Below are positions 47,714 to 57,532 of a stretch of 64,000 nt of DNA, piece after piece. The position numbers and the translations under genes were made by a program. How positions within the stretch are numbered: position 1 is the stretch's first letter; the number at the start of each line of letters is the position of its first letter. The DNA comes from an uncultured Clostridia bacterium (GTDB taxonomy: Bacteria; Bacillota; Clostridia; Oscillospirales; Acutalibacteraceae). Location of the stretch: assembly GCA_947632335.1 (NCBI GenBank), contig CANROX010000003.1:1-64000 (forward strand). The letters run 5' to 3'. The notes beneath the pieces are model-generated. The model made no database searches. It saw only the letters and a list, made by a program, of their open reading frames with translations, and had not been told where the DNA came from.

Positions 47714-49350
47714 GTTTTACATATCCTATGCTGAATACCAGGGCTCTTGATAGTGTTACTATGACAGTAGAACAAGGGGATTTTGTAGTACTGTGCGGAC
47801 AGTCCGGCAGCGGAAAAACTACATTGCTTAAAATGTTTAAAAGGGAAATTACGCCTAATGGCAAATGCAGCGGTGAGGTTTTCTTTAAGGGAGAACCCAT
47901 AAAGGATATTGATGACAGAACCTCTGCAAAGAAAATCGGCTTTGTGTTCCAGAAACCCGAACAGCAAATTGTTACAGACAAAGTGTGGCACGAACTTGCC
48001 TTTGGACTTGAAAGCCTTGGCTATGACTCCAAATATATAAGGCTTAGAGTAGGGGAAATGGCAAACTATTTTGGTATTTCCTCACTTTTTCACAGAAAAA
48101 CAGAAAATCTTTCGGGGGGACAAAAACAGCTGTTAAATCTTGCATCAGTTATGGCAATGTCCCCTGATGTACTTATTTTAGACGAACCGACTTCTCAGCT
48201 TGACCCAATAAGTGCGGGAGATTTTATCGCCACTCTTAAAAGGCTTAACACAGAGCTGGGACTTACAATTATATTAACTGAACATAGATTGCAGGATGTT
48301 TTTCCAATAGCGGACAAGGTTGCTGTACTGGATAATGGAAAGCTGATTGCATATGGCAAGCCCAGAGAAATCTGTAGGGAACTGAAAAAACACCCCGTTT
48401 CAGCAGGCTTTCCCTCAGCGGTGCAAATTTATAACAGTACCGATATTTCTACCGATTGCCCTCTTACCGTAAGAGAGGGCAGGGACTTTATAAATAATAA
48501 TTTCTCAAAAAGAAAAATAGAAATAAGGGACACAGTGCCGAAAACAGAAATTGCAGTGGAACTAAAGGACGCATTTTTTCGTTACGAAAAGGAGGGTCAG
48601 GATATACTTGCAGGAACCAGGCTAAAGGTTTATAAGGGGGAACATTTTTCAATATTAGGCGGGAACGGTTCGGGAAAAACAACAACCCTGAAAATTCTTT
48701 CAGGTATTCTAAAACCTTATAGGGGAAGTGTTTTTATTAACGGTCAGAAGATGAACAGGAAACCCCTTACAGAATATAGCCGAATGGGTATAGCGATGCT
48801 CCCTCAAAATCCCGAAACAGTTTTTATAAAACCAAAAATAATTGAAGATTATATTGAACTTTGCAAAATAAAGGGAGTAGAGAATAGGGATAAAAAAATT
48901 GCTGAAATAACGGAAAGTCTTGGGATAAAGGGCCTTATGGACAAACACCCATACGACCTTAGCGGCGGAGAAGTCCAAAGGTGTGCATTGGGCAAAATTC
49001 TTTTGGCAAATCCCAGTATCATTCTTCTTGACGAGCCTACAAAGGGTATAGATGCCTATGGTAAAATATCCCTTGCTAAAATGCTCAACAAAATAAAATC
49101 TCAAGGCAGGACAATAATTACGGTAACGCATGATGTTGAATTTTCCGCCATTGTTTCTGACAGATGCGCTCTTTTCTTTGACGGCGATGTTTTGTCAAAC
49201 TCTGTACCACAGGAATTTTTTTCAACAAACAATTTTTATACAACCTCAGTCAGCAGAATATGCCGGGATAGATTTATAAATGCAGTAACAGTTGATGACG
49301 CTGTTAGTCTTATTAAAGAGGGTGGACAATATGAAAATAAAAATAATTAA
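47686..49350 (+). CDS. ECF transporter ATPase, two ABC domains fused in one chain
   Basis: Walker [11 protein letters not shown] and GGNGSGKTTT; signatures NLSGGQKQLLNLASV and DLSGGEVQRCALG; upstream in-frame GTG at 47671. Confidence 0.9.
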   Translation: MEILSIKNLSFTYPMLNTRALDSVTMTVEQGDFVVLCGQSGSGKTTLLKMFKREITPNGKCSGEVFFKGEPIKDIDDRTSAKKIGFVFQKPEQQIVTDKVWHELAFGLESLGYDSKYIRLRVGEMANYFGISSLFHRKTENLSGGQKQLLNLASVMAMSPDVLILDEPTSQLDPISAGDFIATLKRLNTELGLTIILTEHRLQDVFPIADKVAVLDNGKLIAYGKPREICRELKKHPVSAGFPSAVQIYNSTDISTDCPLTVREGRDFINNNFSKRKIEIRDTVPKTEIAVELKDAFFRYEKEGQDILAGTRLKVYKGEHFSILGGNGSGKTTTLKILSGILKPYRGSVFINGQKMNRKPLTEYSRMGIAMLPQNPETVFIKPKIIEDYIELCKIKGVENRDKKIAEITESLGIKGLMDKHPYDLSGGEVQRCALGKILLANPSIILLDEPTKGIDAYGKISLAKMLNKIKSQGRTIITVTHDVEFSAIVSDRCALFFDGDVLSNSVPQEFFSTNNFYTTSVSRICRDRFINAVTVDDAVSLIKEGGQYENKNN

Positions 49351-50008
49351 ACAGATTTTGCTGTGGGTCATTATTCCCCTTATTATAATTTTTGGGGTGG
49401 TAATTTTCTATGACAGAGCCTATGCCTGGATTTCACTGTGTGTAGCGATTTCCGGTTGTATTCCTTTTTTTCTCACCTATGAAAAAAGGCAGGGCAACAC
49501 CATAAAGCTGGTTATCCTTGCAGTGCTTATTGCTTTGTCTGTGGCAGGAAGATTTATATTTTCTTTCTTGCCTCACTTTAAGCCTGTTACTGCCATTGTG
49601 GTTCTGACAGGAATATATATGGGGTATGAGGCAGGGTTTGTCTGCGGAGCATTTACCGCTTTGATTTCAAATTTTATTTTCGGACAGGGTCCTTGGACAC
49701 CTTTTCAAATGTTTATTTGGGGATTAATCGGGTGTTTGGCAGGATTGCTAAATAAATTTCTTTTAAAGAATTTTGTTTTGCTGTTGGTATTTGGTGCAGT
49801 TGCAGGAGTTTTGTTCTCCTGCTTTATGGATATTTGGACAACCTTTTGGTATGACGGAACATTCAATATGGGGAGATACCTTGCAAACATAATAACAGCC
49901 CTTCCTGTAACAGTTTCCTACGCCGTATCAAATTTAATATTTCTTCTGATTTTGGCTAAACCATTTGGTAAAAAGCTGGAAAGACTGAAAATTAAATATG
50001 GAGTATAA
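49331..50008 (+). CDS. ECF transporter S component (candidate cobalamin substrate-binding subunit)
   Basis: Multi-TM; ALSVAGRFIFSFLPHFKPVTAIVVLTGIYMGYEAGFVCGAFTALISNFIFGQGPWTPFQM. Confidence 0.82.
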   Translation: MKIKIIKQILLWVIIPLIIIFGVVIFYDRAYAWISLCVAISGCIPFFLTYEKRQGNTIKLVILAVLIALSVAGRFIFSFLPHFKPVTAIVVLTGIYMGYEAGFVCGAFTALISNFIFGQGPWTPFQMFIWGLIGCLAGLLNKFLLKNFVLLLVFGAVAGVLFSCFMDIWTTFWYDGTFNMGRYLANIITALPVTVSYAVSNLIFLLILAKPFGKKLERLKIKYGV

Positions 50009-50044
50009 GGGACTGTAGGTATATCCTACAGCCCAAATTTTTTC

Positions 50045-50074
50045 TTGACAATATACCCTATGGGGGTATATACT
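50045..50074 (+). promoter_or_regulatory. csoR-copA promoter with overlapping CsoR-type operator
   Basis: TTGACA-N18-TATACT; operator ATATACCC-TATGG-GGGTATAT (50051-50071) within the spacer. Confidence 0.8.
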
Positions 50075-50108
50075 GATTGTAGGATTATTAAACTGATGAG
50101 GTGAAAAA

Positions 50109-50402
50109 ATGGACTGTTGCAGTCACAAGAAAACTATAAGAAGTGAAGAAGAACACAAAAAGCTTATAAACCGACTTAACAGGATAGAAGGTCAGATAAG
50201 GGGTATAAAAAATATGGTGGAAAAGGATGCCTACTGCAACGATATACTTATACAGGTTTCCGCCGTCAATTCAGCCCTTAATTCTTTTAACAAGGAACTT
50301 CTTTCACGGCATATAAAAACCTGTGTGGCAAGGGATATTCGTGAGGGAAAAGATGAAACTATTGATGAGCTTGTTACCACACTTCAAAAACTGATGAAAT
50401 GA
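50109..50402 (+). CDS. csoR: Copper-sensing repressor, CsoR family
   Basis: LINRLNRIEGQIRGIKNMVEKDAYCNDILIQVSAVNSALNSFNKELLSRHIKTCV. Confidence 0.92.
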   Translation: MDCCSHKKTIRSEEEHKKLINRLNRIEGQIRGIKNMVEKDAYCNDILIQVSAVNSALNSFNKELLSRHIKTCVARDIREGKDETIDELVTTLQKLMK

Positions 50403-50417
50403 TAAAGGGGTGATATT

Positions 50418-52922
50418 TTGGAGCAATACAGCATAACAGGAATGAGCTGTGCCGCCTGTGTTTCAAGAGTTGAAAAGGCAGTAAGTAAGGTGGAGGGTGT
50501 AACCTCCTGTTCAGTAAGCCTGCTTACAAACTCAATGGGCGTGGAGGGTAATGCGAAAAGTCAGGATATTATTAATGCAGTTGAAAGAGCCGGTTATGGC
50601 GCAGAACTTAAAAATAATTCTGTGAAAGAAAATAAATCCTCTGATGAGGATATTTTAAAGGACAGGGAAACACCCATACTTAAAAAAAGATTTTTTGCCT
50701 CTACTATATTTTTGGCAGTGCTTATGTATATCTCAATGGGCCATATGATGCTGGGTTTCCCGCTACCCGCCTTTTTAGGGGAAAATCATATTGCTATGGG
50801 ACTTGCACAACTTCTGCTTACAGCAATAATTATGGTAATTAATCAGAAGTTCTTTATAAACGGCTTTAAAGGTTTAATCCATAGGTCACCTAATATGGAC
50901 ACACTTGTGGCCCTTGGAGCAGGAGCGGCATTTGTGTACAGCACCTATGCACTTTTTGCAATGACCGAGGCACAGATAAGTGGTGATATGGCAGGGGTAA
51001 TGTCTTATATGGACGAATTTTATTTTGAATCTTCTGCAATGATACTTACCCTTATTACTGTAGGAAAATTGTTGGAATCCATTTCAAAGGGCAGGACAAC
51101 AGACGCACTCAAAAACCTTATGAGACTTTCTCCAAAGACTGCAAATATAGTCAGAAACGGCAAGGAAGAAACTGTTTCCGTTGAAAAGGTAGTACAGGGA
51201 GATATTTTTGCCGTTCGTCCCGGGGAGAATATTCCTGTTGACGGAATTGTTATAGAGGGTACCTCCTCTGTAAATGAATCGGCATTAACAGGGGAAAGCA
51301 TACCTGTAGATAAGGAAATTGGTGACAATGTTTCCACAGGTACTGTGAACACATCCGGTTTTATAAAGTGTAAGGCAACAAGGGTTGGACAGGACACAGT
51401 GCTTTCCCAGATTATTAAAATGGTAAGGGACGCCTCTGCAACAAAAGCACCTGTGGCAAAGGCAGCAGATAAGGTTTCCGGCATATTTGTGCCTGTGGTA
51501 ATTGCTATTTCCCTTGTGACAATCGCTCTGTGGCTTGTGTTTGGTTCAGGTGTAGGTTATGCTTTGGCAAGGGGGATTTCCGTACTTGTAATAAGCTGTC
51601 CCTGTGCCTTGGGACTTGCAACCCCTGTGGCAATAATGGTGGGAAACGGAGTTGGGGCAAAAAAAGGTATTCTCTTTAAAACGGCACAGTCATTGGAAAT
51701 TGCAGGAAAGTCAGATTTTGTGCTGCTTGACAAGACAGGCACAATTACTAAAGGTGAGCCTACCGTTACAGATATAATTCCAACAGAGAACTATACCAAG
51801 GATGAACTATTATCAATAGCCTGCTCTTTGGAAGAAAAAAGCGAACATCCGTTGTCAAAGGCTATAATTCTGGAGGGGAATAATGAAAATATTTCTTACA
51901 CAGAGGCAACTGATTTTAGTGCACAGGTAGGTAAAGGAGTAAAGGCAAAATTAAATGGAAAAATGGTAACAGGGGGCAGTTATAAATATATTTCCACGGT
52001 GTTACAGGTAGATGAGGATTTTCTTGATATAGGAGAAAATTTTGCAAATCAGGGGAAAACACCCCTTTACTTTGTATATGACAATAACCTTGCGGGCATA
52101 ATTGCCGTAGCAGATACAATAAAAGAGGAAAGTCCCTCTGCTATAAAGGATTTGCAGAATATGGGGCTAAAAGTTATTATGGTAACAGGAGATAACGAGA
52201 AAACTGCAAATGCAATCGGAAGACAGGCAGGGGTAGATAAGGTTGTTGCCGGACTTATGCCGGAGGGTAAAGCGGAAATTGTTAAAAATCTAAAAAGCAA
52301 AGGAAAGGTTATTATGGTTGGTGACGGTATAAACGACGCACCGGCCCTTGCAACAGCAGATACAGGCATAGCCATTGGCGCAGGTACAGATATAGCCATA
52401 GACTCTGCCGATGTTGTGTTAATGAAAAGTAAGCTATCTGATGTTACCGCCGCCATTAGGCTTAGCAGAAGAACCCTAAAAAATATTTATGAAAACCTGT
52501 TTTGGGCGTTTATCTATAACATAATAGGTATTCCCCTCGCCGCGGGTGTTTGGATACCCCTTTTTGGCTGGAGTCTTAGTCCAATGTTTGGAGCGGCAGC
52601 AATGAGCCTTTCCAGCTTTTGTGTGATGACAAATGCCCTTAGGCTTAATTTTATTGATATTCACAGCAATAAAAGAGATAAAAAGCATAAAAGTAAAATA
52701 AATAAAAAGGAGGGAGAAACTTTGGAAAAGACAATTAAAATCAAGGGTATGATGTGTTCTCACTGTGAAAATACCGTAAAGACAGCCCTGGAGGAAATTC
52801 CCCAGGTAACCAACGCAGACGTAAGCCATGTAAGCGGAACAGCCGTTGTAACACTGTCATCAGATGTTGCAGACGATATTCTGAAAAAGGCTGTAACAGA
52901 CAAAGGCTACGAAGTACTCTGA
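50418..52922 (+). CDS. copA: Copper-translocating P-type ATPase with N- and C-terminal HMA domains
   Basis: [50 protein letters not shown]-terminal [15 protein letters not shown]. Confidence 0.95.
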   Translation: MEQYSITGMSCAACVSRVEKAVSKVEGVTSCSVSLLTNSMGVEGNAKSQDIINAVERAGYGAELKNNSVKENKSSDEDILKDRETPILKKRFFASTIFLAVLMYISMGHMMLGFPLPAFLGENHIAMGLAQLLLTAIIMVINQKFFINGFKGLIHRSPNMDTLVALGAGAAFVYSTYALFAMTEAQISGDMAGVMSYMDEFYFESSAMILTLITVGKLLESISKGRTTDALKNLMRLSPKTANIVRNGKEETVSVEKVVQGDIFAVRPGENIPVDGIVIEGTSSVNESALTGESIPVDKEIGDNVSTGTVNTSGFIKCKATRVGQDTVLSQIIKMVRDASATKAPVAKAADKVSGIFVPVVIAISLVTIALWLVFGSGVGYALARGISVLVISCPCALGLATPVAIMVGNGVGAKKGILFKTAQSLEIAGKSDFVLLDKTGTITKGEPTVTDIIPTENYTKDELLSIACSLEEKSEHPLSKAIILEGNNENISYTEATDFSAQVGKGVKAKLNGKMVTGGSYKYISTVLQVDEDFLDIGENFANQGKTPLYFVYDNNLAGIIAVADTIKEESPSAIKDLQNMGLKVIMVTGDNEKTANAIGRQAGVDKVVAGLMPEGKAEIVKNLKSKGKVIMVGDGINDAPALATADTGIAIGAGTDIAIDSADVVLMKSKLSDVTAAIRLSRRTLKNIYENLFWAFIYNIIGIPLAAGVWIPLFGWSLSPMFGAAAMSLSSFCVMTNALRLNFIDIHSNKRDKKHKSKINKKEGETLEKTIKIKGMMCSHCENTVKTALEEIPQVTNADVSHVSGTAVVTLSSDVADDILKKAVTDKGYEVL
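52722..52922 (+). CDS. Candidate internally initiated CopZ-like copper chaperone nested in copA
   Basis: In-frame TTG preceded by AAAAGGAGGGAG SD; product [66 protein letters not shown]. Confidence 0.5.
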   Translation: MEKTIKIKGMMCSHCENTVKTALEEIPQVTNADVSHVSGTAVVTLSSDVADDILKKAVTDKGYEVL

Positions 52923-52927
52923 TATGA

Positions 52928-52958
52928 AGAAGGTGCGGATTATTCCGCACCTTTTTGT
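52928..52958 (+). terminator. Rho-independent terminator
   Basis: AAGGTGCGGA-ttat-TCCGCACCTTTTT. Confidence 0.75.
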
Positions 52959-53132
52959 TATCATAATAATTTTACATACATATACTGATAAAAGCGTTCT
53001 GCAAACTAAATAATGGTATATAAAACAAAATCACTGGTAAAATATTGTAAAAAATTTAAGATGTGATATAATATTTCTGATGGAAGAAATTACAGGGAAT
53101 ATTTTTGGCAATACTATAAATGGAGGTATGAT

Positions 53133-55871
53133 ATGCTACAGATAAAAAATATCAATAAAAGGTACATCACAGGTGACCTTGTGCAGCAGGCTCTAAAAGA
53201 TGTAAGCCTTACACTGCGCGATAATGAGTTCGTTGCTGTACTGGGTCCCTCCGGTTCAGGTAAGACAACACTTCTCAATGTTATAGGAGGTCTTAACCGA
53301 TATGACAGCGGTGACCTTATTATTGACGGTATTTCCACTAGAAAGTACAAAGATAGAGATTGGGACTCTTACCGCAATCATACAATAGGCTTTGTTTTTC
53401 AGAGCTATAACCTTATTCCCCATCAAAATATACTTTCCAATGTGGAACTCGCCCTTACAATCAGCGGTATTTCTAAAAAGGAGAGAAAGAAACGAGCTGT
53501 AAAGGCACTTCAGGATGTAGGTCTTGGGGACCAGCTTCACAAGAAACCAAACCAAATGTCAGGCGGACAGATGCAGAGGGTTGCTATTGCAAGAGCCCTT
53601 GTCAATGACCCGGATATTCTCCTTGCTGACGAGCCTACAGGGGCTCTTGATACAGAAACAAGTGTTCAGGTTATGGATTTGCTTAAAGAAGTGGCAAAGG
53701 ACAGACTTGTGGTTATGGTTACACATAATCCGGAATTGGCGGAAAAGTATGCAAACAGAATTGTAAAGCTGCGTGACGGTGAAATTATTGACGATACAAA
53801 TCCATATGAGATTGACCCTGCCGATATGGAGGAGCCAAAGCATAAAAATATGGGTAAAGCATCAATGTCCTTTTTAACATCTCTTGTTCTTAGCTTTAAC
53901 AATCTTCGTACAAAAAAGGGCAGGACAATACTTACTTCCTTTGCAGGCTCAATCGGTATTATAGGTATTGCCCTTATAATTGCACTTTCAAATGGCGTTA
54001 GCAACTATATTGCCAATATTCAGAAAGAAACAATGACTTCATATCCCATAACAATTAATGCACAGGATATGGACCTTAACAGTATTATGGATGACGGCTA
54101 TGCGGCGTCTGACAGGAAAGAAAATGTTGGTCATAAAAAGGATAAAGTTTATTCAGACGGTACTGACCTTGAAATGACATCAAGCGTTACTAATAATATT
54201 ATAAAAAACAATCTTACAAGATTTAAAAAGTATATTGAAAGAAAGTCCAGCAAAATAAATAATTACATTGGTGAAAACGGTGTGGTATACAGTTATGACA
54301 CATCTTTTGGGGTTTACTCCTACGACCCCGACGGCACAATGGTAAAAACAGACGGAAGTAACTTGGATAACAGCAAAGTTGATTCAAACAAAACCCTATC
54401 CAGTATGCTCCAAATGAGGGAAATCAGTACCTCAATGCAGAACTCCAGAGGCAACGATAACTTTACACAGCTAATGCCCGGCAGTAATAACAAACTGGTA
54501 AGCGACGCTGTAAAGGATAACTACGACCTTGTTTACGGCAAATATCCTGAAAAATACAATGAAGTGCTTTTGGTGCTTGACCAAAATAATGAAATTAAGT
54601 CCTCAGTGCTCTACCAGCTTGGACTTCTTCCTGCACAGGAGTATAAAGAATATATGGAGAAAATTGCAGACGGGGAAGAGGTTAGGCTGAAAGTACAACA
54701 GTGGTCCTATAAGGATGCCTGCAAACATACATTTTATATGATACCTGCCTGCGATTATTACCAAAAAACAGATAAGGGAACATACAAATATATCGGCGAT
54801 GATGAAACAGAGGTTAGTACATTACTGGAAGATAAGGCAATTAAGCTGAAAATCAGCGGTGTAGTCAGGCTTAATGACCCGGACAACAGGCTTATTAACA
54901 GGTCGGTGGGATACACACAGGCCCTTACAAATTATGTTATTGACTATACAAATAAAAGCCAAGTTGTAAAGGCACAGAAAAGGGATAAGACAATAAATGT
55001 ACTTAACAAAATGACCTTTTCCCCAAGTTCCGATAGGGAGAAGATAGAGGATGCAAAAACCTATATTAGGGAGCTTGGTGTAACAGAAAAGGCAAAAATG
55101 TTTAAAAATATGCTCCAGTTCAGCAAGGACAGACAAATGGCCACAAGAATGGAACAGATGGACGAAAGTCAGATTGCTGAAATGCTGGATGTTTATCTTG
55201 ACAACGACCCTGATGAAGATGTACTTCTTTCAATTTACGAAAATGAAATTTCTTCCGGCACATACGATGATAATATGAAGTCATTTGGCGTTGTTGATAA
55301 AGATACTCCCTCTTCAATTAATATATATGTAGACAGCTTTAAGGATAAGGACGGAATTGCCCAGGCTATTGACGAATATAATGAGGGGGTTAAGGACGCA
55401 GATAAAATATCCTATACGGATTATATTGCACTGCTTATGTCATCTGTTACAACAATCGTAAATGTAATTTCCTATGTGCTGATTGCATTTGTGGCTGTTT
55501 CCCTTATTGTTTCTTCAATTATGATAGGTATAATCACATATATTTCTGTTCTTGAAAGGACAAAGGAAATAGGTATTCTCCGTGCAATAGGTGCATCGAA
55601 GAAAAATATTTCCCAGGTGTTCAATGCAGAAACCTTTATTATAGGGCTTTTTGCAGGACTTTTGGGTATAGGAATAAGTTGTCTGCTTCTTATACCGGGT
55701 AATGCTATTATCCACACTATTCTTGAAACAACAGATGTAAGTGCCTCTATTCCATTTTTAAGCGGGGCAATTCTTGTAGTTCTTAGCGTAGTCCTTACGC
55801 TTATCGGCGGACTTATTCCTGCCAAAAAGGCGGCAAAGAAAGACCCTGTTACGGCACTTAGAAGTGAGTAA
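53133..55871 (+). CDS. MacB-like ABC transporter, fused ATPase and FtsX-type permease
   Basis: [49 protein letters not shown]; permease tail with [20 protein letters not shown]. Confidence 0.92.
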   Translation: MLQIKNINKRYITGDLVQQALKDVSLTLRDNEFVAVLGPSGSGKTTLLNVIGGLNRYDSGDLIIDGISTRKYKDRDWDSYRNHTIGFVFQSYNLIPHQNILSNVELALTISGISKKERKKRAVKALQDVGLGDQLHKKPNQMSGGQMQRVAIARALVNDPDILLADEPTGALDTETSVQVMDLLKEVAKDRLVVMVTHNPELAEKYANRIVKLRDGEIIDDTNPYEIDPADMEEPKHKNMGKASMSFLTSLVLSFNNLRTKKGRTILTSFAGSIGIIGIALIIALSNGVSNYIANIQKETMTSYPITINAQDMDLNSIMDDGYAASDRKENVGHKKDKVYSDGTDLEMTSSVTNNIIKNNLTRFKKYIERKSSKINNYIGENGVVYSYDTSFGVYSYDPDGTMVKTDGSNLDNSKVDSNKTLSSMLQMREISTSMQNSRGNDNFTQLMPGSNNKLVSDAVKDNYDLVYGKYPEKYNEVLLVLDQNNEIKSSVLYQLGLLPAQEYKEYMEKIADGEEVRLKVQQWSYKDACKHTFYMIPACDYYQKTDKGTYKYIGDDETEVSTLLEDKAIKLKISGVVRLNDPDNRLINRSVGYTQALTNYVIDYTNKSQVVKAQKRDKTINVLNKMTFSPSSDREKIEDAKTYIRELGVTEKAKMFKNMLQFSKDRQMATRMEQMDESQIAEMLDVYLDNDPDEDVLLSIYENEISSGTYDDNMKSFGVVDKDTPSSINIYVDSFKDKDGIAQAIDEYNEGVKDADKISYTDYIALLMSSVTTIVNVISYVLIAFVAVSLIVSSIMIGIITYISVLERTKEIGILRAIGASKKNISQVFNAETFIIGLFAGLLGIGISCLLLIPGNAIIHTILETTDVSASIPFLSGAILVVLSVVLTLIGGLIPAKKAAKKDPVTALRSE

Positions 55872-55880
55872 TAATTTATA

Positions 55881-55922
55881 ATAAAAGGTCACCTGTGCTT
55901 TAGTGCAGGTGGCCTTTTTTTG
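55881..55922 (+). terminator. Rho-independent terminator
   Basis: AAAAGGTCACCTGTGC...GCAGGTGGCCTTTTTTT. Confidence 0.7.
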
Positions 55923-56026
55923 TCACTATCTTCATAAATTACAAGTTGAAGAAAAGTAAAAAAAGTGATACAATCAGTAAAGTAATCGTATAATTATTGA
56001 TATAAAACGGAAGAAGAGATGGAAAG

Positions 56027-56935
56027 GTGAATAATAAGAAGTTTTCCCGAATGAACAGTATCCGCCGAGGTAATGCTTCCTACAATACCACTAAGGGTTG
56101 TATTGTACTGGAAGGCGGAGCATTTAGGGGACTGTATTCAGAGGCGGTACTTGATGTATTAATGGAAAAAGACATTAATTTTGAATGTGTTGTGGGGGTG
56201 TCGGCAGGGGCACTTAACGGCGTAAATTACGTTGCCGGTCAGATAGGCAGGTCAGCACGCATCAATTTAAAAAACAGATATAATAAAGAGTATATCGGTA
56301 TGAAGGCAATTTTAAAGAGCCATAGTCTTATTAATCTTGATTTTCTTTTTGGAAATAACAGATATATTGAACCCCTTAATAAAAGACATTTTTATAAATC
56401 AGAGCAAAGGTTTGTGGCAGTTGTTACAAACTGCCTTACAGGCAAAACTGAATATTTTGAAAAGGGGAAGGACAGGGAAATTATGAAAGCGGTAAAGGCC
56501 TCTGCCACAATGCCATACATATCTCCTCCGGTGGAAATTGGCGGTATACCCTACTATGATGGTGGATGCAGTTGTAAAATTGCTTATAAATGGGCGATAG
56601 ATGAGGGCTATGATAAAATAATTGTGGTAAAAACAAGAGATGATAATTTCCGTAAGGAAGTAAAGGATAAAGTTTCCCATATTCCTGATATAGTGTATAG
56701 AAAATATCCTGAATTTGCAAAATCCCTGGCAGAAAGCGATATTAATTACAATCGTCAATGTGACGAGATTCAGACGCTTCGTGAAAAGGGCAGATTGTTT
56801 GTGATTTCACCATCCCAGGAAGTAACTGTGGATAGGGTAGAGAGGAATGTGGAAAAGCTGGGAGAGCTTTATGAGTTGGGTTTAAAGGATATAAAAAACG
56901 CCCTGCCTATGCTCATGAAATATTTAGACAGCTAA
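56027..56935 (+). CDS. Patatin-like phospholipase family protein
   Basis: CIVLEGGAFRGLYSEAVLDVLMEKDINFECVVGVSAGALNGVNYVAGQ; YYDGGCSCKI. Confidence 0.92.
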   Translation: MNNKKFSRMNSIRRGNASYNTTKGCIVLEGGAFRGLYSEAVLDVLMEKDINFECVVGVSAGALNGVNYVAGQIGRSARINLKNRYNKEYIGMKAILKSHSLINLDFLFGNNRYIEPLNKRHFYKSEQRFVAVVTNCLTGKTEYFEKGKDREIMKAVKASATMPYISPPVEIGGIPYYDGGCSCKIAYKWAIDEGYDKIIVVKTRDDNFRKEVKDKVSHIPDIVYRKYPEFAKSLAESDINYNRQCDEIQTLREKGRLFVISPSQEVTVDRVERNVEKLGELYELGLKDIKNALPMLMKYLDS

Positions 56936-56989
56936 TAAGGATAGGATACCCTAAAAAAATAAAAACACCTATTTGGAGTTAACTCCGAC

Positions 56990-57033
56990 TTGACCCCCAA
57001 AAGTTAGACAAAAATATAACTTTTGGAGGTCAA
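56990..57033. repeat. Long inverted repeat, possible IS3-type end or MITE remnant
   Basis: TTGACCCCCAAAAGTT-N12-AACTTTTGGAGGTCAA, 15 of 16 paired. Confidence 0.5.
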
Positions 57034-57067
57034 TTTTTAACGGCAAAATAAAGCCGCTCCTTAATTA

Positions 57068-57259
57068 TCAAGAAGTGGAACATTTATTACATAGTCTTCT
57101 ATGAGTTGCAATGGTGTCAAGTGTTTCACCAAGCTGTAATAACACTGAACTGAGAAGTTCTAAATCTTCAACAGATAAATTACACGACAGTGTGTTAGCA
57201 ACAGCTGTAATATAGGCAGTTAATTCACAAGCGTTCAATATATCATCACCCCGTAACAT
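57068..57259 (-). CDS. Small conserved protein of unknown function
   Basis: MLRGDDILNACELTAYITAVANTLSCNLSVEDLELLSSVLLQLGETLDTIATHRRLC. Confidence 0.5.
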   Translation of the reverse strand: MLRGDDILNACELTAYITAVANTLSCNLSVEDLELLSSVLLQLGETLDTIATHRRLCNKCSTS

Positions 57260-57443
57260 ATTATGTTGGAAAAGTCAAAGTGAAATTAAAGGATTAGGGG
57301 ACTGAATCTTAAAAATCCAAAGAATATACCTGTATGATATGCGAAGAAAAGTTTTATTGTTTGCCAATGCAAAATATATAGTATGGCTAATGTGGCTCAG
57401 GGAAAACAATGATGATGCAGGAAAGCTTTTTGTATCCGCTTAA

Positions 57444-57473
57444 AAAAGCCTCTGCATTACTGCAGAGGCTTTT
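57444..57473. terminator. Terminator hairpin flanking the attachment site
   Basis: AAAAGCCTCTGCA-TTAC-TGCAGAGGCTTTT, perfect 13-bp stem. Confidence 0.75.
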
Positions 57474-57499
57474 GGTGGAGGTGAGGAGAATTGAACTCC
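57473..57499 (-). other. att site: 3' end of a tRNA gene (T-arm, acceptor strand, CCA)
   Basis: Reverse complement GGAGTTCAATTCTCCTCACCTCCACCA; no 5' half nearby; integrase adjacent. Confidence 0.75.
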
Positions 57500-57532
57500 A
57501 ATAAGATGGCTTATTAATGGGAAAAACTTAAA

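Noticed and set aside
55881-55922. Repeat shared with 25799-25834 (AAAAGGTCAC...)
   Set aside because: Both are ordinary rho-independent terminators with similar stems, not a dispersed repeat family.
57339-57443. 34-aa ORF MRRKVLLFANAKYIVWLMWLRENNDDAGKLFVSA
   Set aside because: No clear SD or homology signal; may be a remnant but cannot be supported.
57444-57499. Complete tRNA gene at the prophage border
   Set aside because: Only the T-arm and acceptor 3' strand are present; the adjacent hairpin is a terminator, so it was called an att remnant.
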